Source: Pseudomonadota bacterium (GTDB lineage Bacteria; Desulfobacterota; Desulfobulbia; Desulfobulbales; CALZHT01). Taken from it: a stretch of DNA of 54,873 bases. The stretch lies in assembly GCA_018823135.1 (NCBI GenBank), contig JAHJJF010000084.1, positions 1 to 54,873 on the forward strand. Direction: 5' to 3'. Both the position numbers and the translations under genes were made by a program. Position 1 is the first letter of the stretch. Each line of letters starts with the position of its first letter. The notes under the pieces are model-generated. The model had not been told where the DNA came from, made no database searches, and saw only the letters and a program-made list of their open reading frames with translations. Positions 25,169 to 35,124 of this stretch are shown here, piece after piece.

Positions 25169-26629
25169 ATGGATACTTATTTACAATTCATTTTTGATTT
25201 CTGGCCGCATTTTGTAACGGCGGCCACCATCCTGTTCACGGTCTTGACCGCAGTGCATGTCATCATGCTGAAGCGTGATCCCCGGGCAGCCATCGGCTGG
25301 CTGGGTCTGGTCTGGTTCGCTCCGGTGCTGGGGGTCTGTATGTACTGGCTGTTCGGCATCAATAGAATAAAGCGGCGTGCCAGAACAAAATTCGCGGGCC
25401 GGGAAGCGGTTTATTTTCCCAGACAGGAAGTCGCTGTTTCTCCTGAACAGGTTGAGAATTTGTTCGGGCGGACCAATTCCGGGATGCAAGCCCTCTGTCG
25501 TCTGACGGACCAGGTGACCATGAAACCGCTACTGGGCGGCAACAGGATTGTTCCTCTGATAAACGGCGATCAGGCCTATCCGGCAATGCTTTCGGCAATT
25601 GAGGAAGCCTGTATTTCAATCTCATTGTCCACCTATATTTTTGACAATGATTCCTGGGGCCGGAAGTTCAGGACGGCCCTGCGTGAAGCTGTCCGGCGGG
25701 GAGTCGAGGTCCGGGTTCTGGTTGATGCGGTGGGTGCCCGTTATTCATTCCCATCGATAGTCGGCGGGTTGACCAGCGATGGGGTACTGGTATCCAGATT
25801 TATGAAAACTCTGCTGCCATGGCGTTTCAGATATGTGAATCTGAGGAATCACCGGAAAATAATGGTGACGGATGGAAAGACTGGATTCACCGGGGGAATG
25901 AATATCAGGGGGGGCCATGTTCCGGAGGGCAAGGCCGATTATCCGCTGCAGGATATCCACTTCAAGATTCAGGGTCCGGTGGTGGCTGGACTGCAGCAGG
26001 TCTTTGCCGAGGATTGGCTCTTCAATACCGGGGAAAAGCTTGAGGGGCCAGCCTGGTTTCCGGTTCTTGAACCATGTGGAGAGATAATCGCCCGCGGGAT
26101 ATCGGACGGACCGGATGAGGACTTTGACAAGCTTCGGTTTGTGATGATGGGGGCGATTGCCGCGGCCAGGACTTCCATAAGGATCTCGACCCCATATTTT
26201 GTGCCTGACAACGACCTCATCACCGCGCTGCAGGTTGCCGCTCTGCGGGGGGTGCAGGTCCAGATTCTGCTTCCTGCCACAACCAATCTCCGCATGGTCA
26301 AGTGGGCATCTGATGCCTCACTTGAGGATTTGGTCCGATCCGGTTGCATGATCCTTTATTCGACAGCGCCGTTCGATCACTCAAAACTGATGGTGGTTGA
26401 TGGGGAATGGGTGCTCCTTGGTTCCGCCAACTGGGATGCAAGAAGCCTGTCGCTTAATTTCGAATTCAATGTGGAATGTTACGACAGAAGATTTGCCCGG
26501 ATCGTGGAAGATATTCTCGACCGCAAGGTGGGGAATTCAAGGGAGCTGATCTTAATGGACCTGATCTCAAAGAATATTGCGGTGCGATTCAGAAATCGAT
26601 TTTTCCGATTGTTTTCACCGTATCTGTAA
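25169..26629 (+). CDS. cls: cardiolipin synthase (phospholipase D superfamily)
   Basis: A membrane enzyme condensing two phosphatidylglycerols, or PG with another donor, to cardiolipin. Two N-terminal hydrophobic helices (FVTAATILFTVLTAVHVIML and AIGWLGLVWFAPVLGVCMYWLFG) anchor it, followed by two PLD domains, each with an HKD motif: NHRKIMVTDGKTGFTGGMN in the first half and DHSKLMVVDGEWVLLGSANWDARS in the second. Length (486 residues from ATG 25169, or 492 from GTG 25151) is typical for Cls. AGGA lies 4 nt upstream of ATG 25169, slightly close; GTG 25151 has no SD, so I prefer the ATG. The gene stands alone, with pyruvate kinase 166 bp downstream on the same strand. Confidence 0.93.
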   Translation: MDTYLQFIFDFWPHFVTAATILFTVLTAVHVIMLKRDPRAAIGWLGLVWFAPVLGVCMYWLFGINRIKRRARTKFAGREAVYFPRQEVAVSPEQVENLFGRTNSGMQALCRLTDQVTMKPLLGGNRIVPLINGDQAYPAMLSAIEEACISISLSTYIFDNDSWGRKFRTALREAVRRGVEVRVLVDAVGARYSFPSIVGGLTSDGVLVSRFMKTLLPWRFRYVNLRNHRKIMVTDGKTGFTGGMNIRGGHVPEGKADYPLQDIHFKIQGPVVAGLQQVFAEDWLFNTGEKLEGPAWFPVLEPCGEIIARGISDGPDEDFDKLRFVMMGAIAAARTSIRISTPYFVPDNDLITALQVAALRGVQVQILLPATTNLRMVKWASDASLEDLVRSGCMILYSTAPFDHSKLMVVDGEWVLLGSANWDARSLSLNFEFNVECYDRRFARIVEDILDRKVGNSRELILMDLISKNIAVRFRNRFFRLFSPYL

Positions 26630-26795
26630 GGGATAATTGTTTTTATTCCAAATTGAACAGGCAAGGCGAAACATTTAACAATCCCCCTGTGGGATGAAAA
26701 CACTACCCTTTTGGGGCAGTCCCCAGTGCCGGGAGTCCTTGTTCCTGCCACCGGGCGCTACAAATATTGAAGATAAATTCAGGAGATAGTATTTC

Positions 26796-28229
26796 ATGCT
26801 AAGACGGACAAAAATTGTGGCCACAGTGGGTCCGGCGACTGCAACGCCGGAACAGCTCGAAAGGCTATGGAGGGAAGGTGTTGATATCTTCCGGCTTAAT
26901 TTTTCCCATGGTAATCTTGAGGAAAAGCGCCGGATATTAGCGGATATCCGTTCTCTTCCCCCCTTGACTGGACGTGAAGCGGCTGTTCTTGCTGATCTGC
27001 AGGGGCCGAGAATTCGTGTGGGCCGACTCCTTGATGGTGGGATCCTCCTTGAAGAAAACAGTGAAGTCATCATGACAACCCGGGATGTAATCGGCCATGG
27101 AAATCTTATCCCGACGGATTACTCCAGGCTTCCCGACGATGTGTGTCCCGGCAGCAGAATCCTGCTTGATGAAGGGCAACTTGAAATTGAAGTGATTGAG
27201 TCTGTGAGGACTGAAATACGTTGCTGGGTGGTGATCGGCGGATTCCTGAAGGAGCGTAAGGGGATCAATCTCCCGGGAATAAATATTTCCGCGCCGATTC
27301 TTTCCGCGCGGGACATGGAGGACCTTCAATTCTGTATGGAAAACGGTGTTGACCTTGTGGGGCTGTCTTTTGTCCGGTCCGCAGCTGAGGTGGTGCAGGT
27401 CAAGGAGATCATCAGCCGAGGTGGTGCTGGTTGCCGGGTTATCTCTAAGATTGAAAGACAGGAAGCCATAGAGGATTTTGACGCGATACTTCAGGAATCG
27501 GACGGGGTGATGATCGCTCGGGGGGATCTCGGGGTCGAACTCGGACCCGAACGAGTGCCGCTTATCCAGAAAGATATTATCAGAAGGTGTAACCGGGCTG
27601 GGAAACCGGTGATCACCGCCACCCAGATGCTTGAAAGTATGATGAGGAGTTCAATCCCCACCAGGGCCGAGACCTCTGATGTGGCCAATGCAATTCTCGA
27701 TGGAACCGACGCAGTGATGCTCTCCGGAGAAACAGCGATAGGGAAATACCCCATACAGGCCGTCCAGGTTCTCAAGCGGGTTTCCCTTGATGTTGAGAAT
27801 ACCGTTCATGATAAGTGGCTGAAGGATGAAAGGAAGAGCACAGGAAAAGATCTGCTTCCGGCGGACGCCATTGCCCAGGCGGCCTGCAGTCTGGCGAAGA
27901 TTGTAGGGGCAAAGGCTGTTCTGGCTTTTACCCGCAGTGGAAGAACTGCCATGCTCATATCAAAATACCGCCCTGTTCTTACGGTGCTGGCCTTCACGCC
28001 TTCAATTGAAGTGCAGCGCTATCTGAGCCTGATGAACGGCGTATATTCCTTTCAAGTGACGTTGAAGGGGAGCGTTGAGGATCAGCTCCGCTCGGTTGAG
28101 AGTGTGATTTTTTCCTCAGGAATTATGAGGCAGGGGGAAAAGGTGGTCATAGCCATGGGCTGCCCGGTGAAAATTGAAAGTGAGACCAATCTCCTCAAGG
28201 TGCACCGCCTTGGGGAAGAGCATCTGTAA
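26796..28229 (+). CDS. pyk: pyruvate kinase
   Basis: A 477-residue glycolytic enzyme converting phosphoenolpyruvate and ADP to pyruvate and ATP in the cytosol. It is complete: N-terminal RRTKIVATVGPAT, substrate-binding VDIFRLNFSHGN (residues 28-39), the B-domain linker ADLQGPRIRVG, the catalytic-loop region SKIERQEAIEDFDAI with the active-site Lys, the metal-binding MIARGDLGVELG, and ATQMLESM. The C-terminal regulatory domain (about 345-477) includes VGAKAVLAFTRSGRTAMLISKYRP. All key residues are present and length is normal. Start ATG 26796 is preceded by AGGAGATAGTATTTC, with AGGAG 10 nt upstream. No operon partner: the next gene begins 116 bp downstream. Confidence 0.97.
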   Translation: MLRRTKIVATVGPATATPEQLERLWREGVDIFRLNFSHGNLEEKRRILADIRSLPPLTGREAAVLADLQGPRIRVGRLLDGGILLEENSEVIMTTRDVIGHGNLIPTDYSRLPDDVCPGSRILLDEGQLEIEVIESVRTEIRCWVVIGGFLKERKGINLPGINISAPILSARDMEDLQFCMENGVDLVGLSFVRSAAEVVQVKEIISRGGAGCRVISKIERQEAIEDFDAILQESDGVMIARGDLGVELGPERVPLIQKDIIRRCNRAGKPVITATQMLESMMRSSIPTRAETSDVANAILDGTDAVMLSGETAIGKYPIQAVQVLKRVSLDVENTVHDKWLKDERKSTGKDLLPADAIAQAACSLAKIVGAKAVLAFTRSGRTAMLISKYRPVLTVLAFTPSIEVQRYLSLMNGVYSFQVTLKGSVEDQLRSVESVIFSSGIMRQGEKVVIAMGCPVKIESETNLLKVHRLGEEHL

Positions 28230-28345
28230 ACAAATTGATGAATGAGCGGAATGTTCAAATGAGCCTAGGCATTATCTGATCTTCATCTGTCCACTTTAGG
28301 CGTTTATCACAGTTGAGCAGTCATTGACAAAACACAGGAGGCAAT

Positions 28346-28771
28346 ATGGCAAAAACAGCGCACACCATGATGAAAAAAATTGGTATCTGGATCGATCACC
28401 GGGAGGCAATTCTGGTCTTCCTGAAAGGCGACCAGGCAACAGTTGAGCGTATCGAGTCAAACGCCGAAAGCCACTTCAATCCATCGGGCGGATGGAAGGC
28501 AGGTGGCACCTCCGTGGCCCAGGCAATATCAAAGGAGCAAAAAGCGGATGAGCGTCGCATGCACCAGTTTCATAACTTTTATCAGGAGGTAATCAAGAAG
28601 GCCGGTCAAGACTACAAAATCTACATCTTTGGCCCCGGTGAGGCTAAGCTGGAATTGGTAAAGGAAATTGAGAAAATAAAAGACCGGCAGGACAGGATTG
28701 CAGCAGTGGAAACCAGTGACAGGTTAACCGAAAACCAAATAGTTGCAAAGGTGAAAGCATTTTTTTCATAG
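28346..28771 (+). CDS. small eRF1/baeRF-like (release-factor-fold) protein
   Basis: A 141-residue cytosolic protein preceded by an excellent SD (AGGAGG, 6 nt before ATG 28346). The sequence GIWIDHREAILVFLKG at residues 12-27, IYIFGPGEAKLELVKEI in the second half and the terminal TENQIVAKVKAFF resemble the single-domain bacterial/archaeal eRF1-like or host-attachment-like proteins, which share a ribosome-associated release-factor fold. No GGQ motif is present. This is a fold-level opinion, not a firm match; the family has no agreed function, though roles in ribosome rescue or stress have been proposed for larger members. It is flanked by a candidate intrinsic terminator at 28842-28873, so it is probably monocistronic. 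Confidence 0.65.
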   Translation: MAKTAHTMMKKIGIWIDHREAILVFLKGDQATVERIESNAESHFNPSGGWKAGGTSVAQAISKEQKADERRMHQFHNFYQEVIKKAGQDYKIYIFGPGEAKLELVKEIEKIKDRQDRIAAVETSDRLTENQIVAKVKAFFS

Positions 28772-29142
28772 TCAGGGAATCGGCAGATACCAATGGCTGC
28801 TGAACCATGAAATCTTGAATCGACCGGTCGGGGCGACATCTGGGGGTATCCTTTAGGGGGCCCCCTTTTTTTTCGGCTGGGATTGGGAAGAATAAATTCC
28901 CTGTGGGCGTTTTCATTGGAATGATGTTGTTTTGTTGATTGACAAACAATTTTTCAGAGGTAGATTTTTTTTGGAGAATTGATCAATCTTCAGGAATTAT
29001 CCGGTTTCCGGATAAAATGAATTATTACTGAGTTGTCCGGTGAGAACAAGTGCAACACCATAGATCAATACAATAAAGACAGCTATTTGAATTGGAGTTT
29101 ATCCAGAAACGATTTAATTATTTGTTATGTGAAGGAAAAAGA
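28772..29142. other. intergenic region
   Basis: About 370 bp. The first 100 bp contain the candidate terminator at 28842-28873. The remainder is AT-rich and should carry the promoter of the DUF486 gene; no convincing -35/-10 pair or hairpin was identified. Confidence 0.5.
28842..28873 (+). terminator. candidate intrinsic terminator
   Basis: GGGGG (28842-28846) can pair with CCCCC (28861-28865), immediately followed by eight T. A second G5 run adjacent to the C-run may compete. It lies 71 bp after the stop of the release-factor-like gene. Confidence 0.5.
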
Positions 29143-29499
29143 ATGCGCGCCTATATCATATCCGCAGGACTGCTGTGTTGCAGTAATATATTCATGACCT
29201 TTGCATGGTACGGTCACCTGAAAAACCTTTCAAGCAAGCCATGGATAATTGCCGCTCTGGTCAGCTGGGGCATCGCTCTCTTCGAGTATTTATTACAAGT
29301 TCCGGCAAACAGGATTGGCTTCCAGGTGATGAATCTCGGGCAGCTTAAAATTCTTCAGGAAGTAATAACCCTCCTGATTTTTGTCCCTTTTTCAGTATTC
29401 TTCATGGAAGAAGAAGTCCGATTGGATTTTTTATGGGCAGGGCTCTGTATTCTGGGAGCTGTGTTTTTCATCTTCAGACAAAAAATATTTTGTGCATAA
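29143..29499 (+). CDS. DUF486-family four-helix membrane protein
   Basis: A 118-residue inner-membrane protein. ATG 29143 is chosen because AAGGA is 6 nt upstream and translation begins at the first helix; the in-frame TTG at 29092 upstream has no support. Four hydrophobic segments are visible: YIISAGLLCCSNIFMTFAWYG, WIIAALVSWGIALFEYLLQ, LGQLKILQEVITLLIFVPFSVFFM and FLWAGLCILGAVFFIF. The pattern FEYLLQVPANRIG...LKILQEVITLLIF is characteristic of DUF486 proteins, related to small multidrug/DMT-type transporters. Substrate unknown. It is followed 73 bp downstream by a flavoprotein gene on the same strand, without obvious functional link. Confidence 0.88.
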   Translation: MRAYIISAGLLCCSNIFMTFAWYGHLKNLSSKPWIIAALVSWGIALFEYLLQVPANRIGFQVMNLGQLKILQEVITLLIFVPFSVFFMEEEVRLDFLWAGLCILGAVFFIFRQKIFCA

Positions 29500-29572
29500 C
29501 ACTTAAGCGGGCTTCCGGTTGTCAAGACTTGTTACCAGGCAACAAAAGAGGAACAGCAATCATAGGGTATAG

Positions 29573-31222
29573 ATGACGGATTTCGATGCGGATACAATTG
29601 TTATAGGCTCCGGTTCAGGAGGGTTGAGCGCAGCGCTTGCTCTGGCGCGCGCCGGGCAAAAGGTTCTGGTTTTAGAGCAGCACTATGTCCCTGGCGGCTG
29701 GTGCCACAATTTCAGCAGGGGGGGATTTTCTTTCAGTCCAGGGGTGCATTATATCGGTGGATTGGGACCTGGCGGTGGAACCAGGGAAATTTATGAAGGT
29801 CTTGGCGCGGCCAATGACCTTGTGTTTTTTGAACAGAATCCTGAACACTACGAGCATTGCCATATTGCTGGAGTAAAATTTGATTACCATGCTCATCTTC
29901 CCACGATGACTGATCGTCTTCTGCAGAGGTTTCCTAAGGAGCAAAAGGGTATTGGAGCGTATATGGAGCTTCTGCAGAATCTTGTGCGCCAGCTTCCCCT
30001 GATATTTGAGATCAACGGCATTAAAGATATCCTGCTGATGCCATATCGTACCAGGCATATCGGCCGCTACGGACTCTACAGCCTGAAACGGATTCTTGAG
30101 GATCGGATTGCCGATCCGGTTGCCCGTGGGATTCTTTCGATTCAGTGTGGTGATCAGGGCTTGCCGCCATCGAAGACCATGATGCTGCTGCATGCCGGGA
30201 TGGCCAGGCATTACGAGCAGGGTGGGTATTATCCGCATGGCGGTGGCGGAGCCATTGCTCAGGCACTGGTCAAGGCGATTCGGAGTGCGGGAGGCGTTGT
30301 CAAGATGCGAGCCGGTGTGGACAAAATACTTACTGAAGCAAACGGCAGAAGGCGCAGAGTGGTAGGTGTTAGACTTGCCGATGGAAAAGAACTGCGTGCT
30401 GCACATGTCATCTCAAATGCTGATCCGCACAAGACTTTTTATGGCATGGTGGGTGAAGAAAACTTGAGTTCGAAGTTGAAAAAGCGCCTGAATAAAACCC
30501 GTTATTCGTTAACTTCGCTGCTGTTGTTTTTAGCGGTTGATATGGATATGAAAGCCGCAGGGCTTGATTCCGGAAATATCTGGTATTTTGCAGAAACGGA
30601 TTTTGATAGAGTTTTTATTAATGCTCAGGATCCCAGGCTTTATGAAAAAGATGCCTTTGAAGCATTGTTTATTTCAGCTCCGACCCAAAAAGATCCAACC
30701 CGCTATAACGGCAGGGGCCATACCATAGAAGTTGTCACCTATGTCGGGTATGAGGCGTTTCGGAAATTTGAAGGAACTGAATCCGGTTCCAGAACAAAAG
30801 AATATGAAATTCTCAAACAAAAAATCATTACAATGTTTTTCAAGACTCTGGAGCGGGCTGTTCCAGGGATTACTGAGCATGTTGTGTTTTGCGAACTGGG
30901 AACCCCGATGACCAATTCGCATTACATACATTCCACCGATGGCTGTGCCTATGGAACAGAAAAAAATTACTCACAGATTGGTCCAATGGCATATCGGGTC
31001 AGAACTGAAATTAAGGGTTTGAGATTAGCTGGTGCCAGTACGGTATCTCATGGGGTTTCCGGGGCGGCTGTATCCGGATTACACGCCGCAGCGTCTATCG
31101 TCGATTGCAAGTGGCCGGAGCTGCTTAATCCTGAAGGGCAACAATTAAGGACCTATCCGTCTGAGGATCAAAGCGACTGGCCCCAATGGCTTAAGGAAAA
31201 AATTCGATTACCGCGTGGGTAA
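29573..31222 (+). CDS. NAD(P)/FAD oxidoreductase, retinol-saturase/CrtI-like
   Basis: A 549-residue flavoprotein. The Rossmann dinucleotide-binding motif VIGSGSGGLSAALALARAG (about 10-28) and VLVLEQHYVPGGWCHNF follow the amine-oxidase/CrtI superfamily, and SFSPGVHYIGG is a feature of all-trans-retinol 13,14-reductase-like members, which saturate conjugated polyenes. The middle domain has HGGGGAIAQALVKAIRSAGG, and the C terminus LRLAGASTVSHGVSGAAVSGLHAA closes the FAD site. Length fits the family. ATG 29573 gives the canonical short N terminus before the Rossmann motif. Substrate unknown; carotenoid or long polyene acyl chains are typical. It is the second protein of this superfamily in the window (the other is cut at the left edge), with clearly different C-terminal motifs, so they are not recent duplicates. 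Confidence 0.88.
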   Translation: MTDFDADTIVIGSGSGGLSAALALARAGQKVLVLEQHYVPGGWCHNFSRGGFSFSPGVHYIGGLGPGGGTREIYEGLGAANDLVFFEQNPEHYEHCHIAGVKFDYHAHLPTMTDRLLQRFPKEQKGIGAYMELLQNLVRQLPLIFEINGIKDILLMPYRTRHIGRYGLYSLKRILEDRIADPVARGILSIQCGDQGLPPSKTMMLLHAGMARHYEQGGYYPHGGGGAIAQALVKAIRSAGGVVKMRAGVDKILTEANGRRRRVVGVRLADGKELRAAHVISNADPHKTFYGMVGEENLSSKLKKRLNKTRYSLTSLLLFLAVDMDMKAAGLDSGNIWYFAETDFDRVFINAQDPRLYEKDAFEALFISAPTQKDPTRYNGRGHTIEVVTYVGYEAFRKFEGTESGSRTKEYEILKQKIITMFFKTLERAVPGITEHVVFCELGTPMTNSHYIHSTDGCAYGTEKNYSQIGPMAYRVRTEIKGLRLAGASTVSHGVSGAAVSGLHAAASIVDCKWPELLNPEGQQLRTYPSEDQSDWPQWLKEKIRLPRG

Positions 31223-31461
31223 GAGTAGATGAAGTACAGTATCAGCGCGATTTGCCTTCATTCTGATCATATCAAGTTTCCCTCTCTGAATCAGGAATAA
31301 GCTCCAGGCTTGACATAAATCCCCATTCCATGTGACTATTAACGATAAGATTGGTATGGAAATTAAAGATATCTTCTATCTGACGTTGAGAAAAACGGCT
31401 GAAGATAAATGGTGTTTATTAATTTTATTCAAGATTGATCAATAAGATCGTTGGCAGGTAT

Positions 31462-34400
31462 ATGACAGAAGCTAATTGTACAAGAAACTATCTCTCAGAC
31501 AATCTATTGCCAATATTCTATTTTTCCCTGGTTTTTACATTCCTGAGTATTTCCCTGTCTGAAGCCACAGAGAGCTTTGCTTCCATCCAGAAACCTGATC
31601 AGGTCACTCTTCAGCTTAAATGGACCCATCAGTTTAATTTTGCCGGTTACTATGCAGCTGTCGAAAAAGGATTTTATAAAGAGGCCGGACTGGAAGTAAC
31701 GATCAGGGAAGGTAAGCCCGGCATGGATTTTGTTAACGAAGTAGTCTCCGGGCGCGCCAATTACGGTGTGGAGATGCCGGAGCTTTTGATCGCCCGCAAT
31801 AACCGAAGACCGGTGGTCGTTCTGGCCGCTATATTTCAACACTCCCCGCAGATCATTCTTGCACGGGCCGATTCCGGCATCAGATCACCGCATGATTTAA
31901 TCGGGAAAAAAGTTATGTGGCGATTTGACAGTGCCGCAGAACTTCGAGCCATGCTCAAAGATGAAAATGTCCCTCTCGAACAGATCGAGTTTATGGAGTT
32001 GTCATGGGATATTAACGACCTGATCGATGGAAATGTCGATGCCCTGCATGCGTATGTCACTGATCAGCCATTGATGTTAGAGCAGGCCGGTATAGAGAGC
32101 GTAAAGCTTTACCCGATACAATACGGGATTGATTTTTATGGTGACTGTCTCTTTACGTCGGAAAAAGAAATATCTGTTCATCCGGAGAGAGTAAGAGCTT
32201 TTCGAGAAGCGTCCCTGCGCGGCTGGGCCTACGCGATGAATAACCCGGCAGAAATAATGGATAGTATCCAGAAAAAGTACGGGACGAAAAGCTCAATGGA
32301 GTTCATGCAGCACGAATTTGAACACATCAATCAGCTGATGCTTCCGCAGCTTGTTGAAATTGGCCATATGAACCCGGGCCGGTGGAAGCACATCGGCGAT
32401 ACGTTCGTGAAACTCGGAATGCTTAACCCTAATTATTCTCTGGCCGGTTTTCTTTATGACCCGGATCCTCAACCTGACTCTGCAAAGGTTATGAGAATTC
32501 TTTGGATTCTGTTGAGTGCGATAACGATCATTACCCTCAGCGGAATAATTTTGTTTGTTTTTAATCGGAAGTTAAAAAGAAAGGTCCTGGAAAGGACCAG
32601 ACATCTTACAGCTGAAATTGCTGAAAGAAAGCAAGCCGAAGAGGCCTTGTATGAGAACCAGATTATTTTCCAATCCTTTCTTGAAAACAGTCCGGTATAT
32701 ATTTTTTTTAAAAACCATGAAATCCGTTCTTTGAAGTTGAGCAGAAACTATGAACAGATGCTTGGCATGCCCCTTAAAGACCTCATTGGCAAAACAATGG
32801 ATGACCTTTTTCCTTCTGATCTGGCAAAAAGCATGATTGAGGATGACAAACGAATCCTGCGTGAGGGGAAAAATATAACTGTGGTTGAGGAATTTGGTGG
32901 CAGAACTTACGAAACTACAAAATTTCCAATATCCTTTGATCAAAAGCCAACCATGCTTGCCGGTTTTACACTGGACATCACTCGTCGCAAAAAGGCCGAG
33001 GATGATCTGCTTGAAAGAACCAATTTCCTTGATAAGATCATCGACAGTTCAGCCCTGAGCATGTGGATTTCTGATGAAAAAGGAACCGCCATCAGGACCA
33101 ACCCTGCCTGCCTGGAGTTCTTCGGAGCTACAGAGGAGGAGGTCATCGGCAAGTACAATCTCTTCCATGATGCTGTCATAGAGAAGAATGGGTTCATGCC
33201 GGTTATTAAAGCTGTGTTTGAAAAGGGGGAAGCTGCCAGTATCATACTGGACTACGATTTCGGCGCCGTTGGCCATGTTGCTGTTAAAAAGCCCACCCAC
33301 AAGATCGTAAAATCAGTCTTTACGCCGGTTCTGGATAACCATGGCACGGTTTCCAACGTCATAGTCCAGGCAATAGACCTCACAGATATAAAAAAGCAGG
33401 AAGAGGCATTACGCAAGAGTGAAGAACGCTACCGTCTTCTGTATGCCAAGACCCCGGCCATGTTGCATTCCATTGACCGGAATGGTCAGCTGATCGATGT
33501 CAGTGAGACCTGGCTTGAAAAACTCGGATATCAGAAAGATGAAGTGATTGGCCGCAAATCCATCGATTTTCTTACTGAAGAATCAAGGCGTTACGCTTCT
33601 GAAAAAGTGCTGCCGGAATTTTTGCAGAAAGGGCACTTAAATGATATTACATTTACCTTCGTGAAAAAAAATGGGGAGGAGATGGATGTTCTTCTTTCAG
33701 CAGCGGCTGAAAGGGATGAAGAAGGAAATATAGTTCGTTCCCTTGCCGTGTTGGAGGACGTTACAGAAAAAAATCGTCTTGAAGCTCAACTCCGTCATAC
33801 GCAAAAAATGGAAGCCATCGGCACATTGTCCGGGGGGATAGCGCACGATTTTAACAATATTCTTGCGGCAATCCTTGGCTACACTGAGATGGCTCGTGAT
33901 GACATTCCAGAGTGGAGTCCGGCAAAATTTCAGATTGAAGAGGTTTTAAAAGCTGGTAATCGTGCGAAAGACCTGGTGAAACAGATATTAGCCTTCAGCC
34001 GTAAAGCCGAACAAAACCGAATCCCCGTACAAATTCCTCTATTAATTCAAGAGACTTTGAATTTCCTGCGGGCCTCAATCCCAACGACTATTGAGATCAA
34101 GCTCAACGTTGATCCTGATTGTGGATCAATATTAGCTGATCCGACTCAAATTCATCAGGTTCTCATGAACCTCTGTACTAACGCCGCCCATGCCATGGAA
34201 AAAGACGGAGGAATTTTAACTCTTGATTTGCGTGAAGTTGATCTGACTATTGCTGATCTGGGAAATGATATAAACCATAGGCCTGGGTCTTACATTTTGC
34301 TGGAAGTCAGGGATACTGGTTCCGGCATTGAAAAAGAACTTCTTGATCGAATATTTGATCCATACTTTACAACAAAAGAGGTCGGCAAAGGATCAGGCAT

Positions 34401-34926
34401 GGGCTTGGCTGTAGTGCATGGAATTGTTCGCAGCCATGAAGGGTTGATTACTGTTGAGAGTACTCCTGGGCAAGGAACTGCATTTAAGCTGTTTTTCCCG
34501 AAAATTATGGATGAAGTTGAGGCCATTGCCCCTGATACCAGCCCTCTTCCCGTGGGCAAGGAGCATATTCTTATTGTTGATGATGAACCCAGCATTTCGA
34601 CGCTTACCCAGAAACGATTAGAAATGTTGGGGTATCAGACGACTGCAATGACAAGCAGCGTTGAAACTCTCGAGCTTTTCCGGTCTGCCCCCAATGCCTA
34701 TGATCTTGTTATCACAGATCAAACCATGCCCTACATGACAGGCGAAAAACTGGCAAAGGAATTACTGAAAATAAGGCCGAACCTCCCGATTATAATGTGT
34801 ACTGGTTATAGTTCAAAAATAGATGCAGACAAGGCAAATACTCTCGGCATCAGCGCATTTATCATGAAACCGGTGGACAACAAGGAATTGGCAAGAACGG
34901 TGCGACAGGCTTTGGATGCTTCGTGA
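31462..34926 (+). CDS. hybrid histidine kinase with THI5-like periplasmic sensor, three PAS domains and receiver
   Basis: A 1154-residue membrane sensor. I prefer ATG 31462 to TTG 31435. N-terminal signal/anchor (about 18-40), then a periplasmic NMT1/THI5-like substrate-binding domain (about 50-330: VTLQLKWTHQFNFAGYYAA...KGFYKEAGLEV), a transmembrane helix (about 350-372), three PAS domains (about 400-520, 525-650, 655-780), HisKA with His795 in GGIAHDFNN, HATPase with N-box NLCTNAAHAM, G1 DTGSGI and G2 GKGSGMGLAV, and a C-terminal receiver with phospho-acceptor Asp1086 in LVITDQTMP. It is a single-protein phosphorelay with no adjacent response regulator or output protein. THI5-like domains bind pyrimidine- or nitrogen-containing small molecules or alkylsulfonates; the ligand is unknown. 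Confidence 0.93.
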   Translation: MTEANCTRNYLSDNLLPIFYFSLVFTFLSISLSEATESFASIQKPDQVTLQLKWTHQFNFAGYYAAVEKGFYKEAGLEVTIREGKPGMDFVNEVVSGRANYGVEMPELLIARNNRRPVVVLAAIFQHSPQIILARADSGIRSPHDLIGKKVMWRFDSAAELRAMLKDENVPLEQIEFMELSWDINDLIDGNVDALHAYVTDQPLMLEQAGIESVKLYPIQYGIDFYGDCLFTSEKEISVHPERVRAFREASLRGWAYAMNNPAEIMDSIQKKYGTKSSMEFMQHEFEHINQLMLPQLVEIGHMNPGRWKHIGDTFVKLGMLNPNYSLAGFLYDPDPQPDSAKVMRILWILLSAITIITLSGIILFVFNRKLKRKVLERTRHLTAEIAERKQAEEALYENQIIFQSFLENSPVYIFFKNHEIRSLKLSRNYEQMLGMPLKDLIGKTMDDLFPSDLAKSMIEDDKRILREGKNITVVEEFGGRTYETTKFPISFDQKPTMLAGFTLDITRRKKAEDDLLERTNFLDKIIDSSALSMWISDEKGTAIRTNPACLEFFGATEEEVIGKYNLFHDAVIEKNGFMPVIKAVFEKGEAASIILDYDFGAVGHVAVKKPTHKIVKSVFTPVLDNHGTVSNVIVQAIDLTDIKKQEEALRKSEERYRLLYAKTPAMLHSIDRNGQLIDVSETWLEKLGYQKDEVIGRKSIDFLTEESRRYASEKVLPEFLQKGHLNDITFTFVKKNGEEMDVLLSAAAERDEEGNIVRSLAVLEDVTEKNRLEAQLRHTQKMEAIGTLSGGIAHDFNNILAAILGYTEMARDDIPEWSPAKFQIEEVLKAGNRAKDLVKQILAFSRKAEQNRIPVQIPLLIQETLNFLRASIPTTIEIKLNVDPDCGSILADPTQIHQVLMNLCTNAAHAMEKDGGILTLDLREVDLTIADLGNDINHRPGSYILLEVRDTGSGIEKELLDRIFDPYFTTKEVGKGSGMGLAVVHGIVRSHEGLITVESTPGQGTAFKLFFPKIMDEVEAIAPDTSPLPVGKEHILIVDDEPSISTLTQKRLEMLGYQTTAMTSSVETLELFRSAPNAYDLVITDQTMPYMTGEKLAKELLKIRPNLPIIMCTGYSSKIDADKANTLGISAFIMKPVDNKELARTVRQALDAS

Positions 34927-35124
34927 TGTACGCATTTTCAAGAAAATTGCCGACGTCCAATATTTATGTGGTTCCCGGAAGATTCAATTTGGTTCCTATG
35001 ATTTCATCTGGGATTTTTGCCGGACTTCCACGATCCATATCACAAAAGTCAAGCTGGGCCCTTGGAAAACTCCTTAACGGAGCTTGAAAGATTTGCAGCA
35101 ATTATTTCTCCCCAAATTAATTCT

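Noticed and set aside
29672-30406. 244-codon minus-strand open frame
   Set aside because: It is antisense to the retinol-saturase-like flavoprotein and has no recognisable domain or initiation signal.
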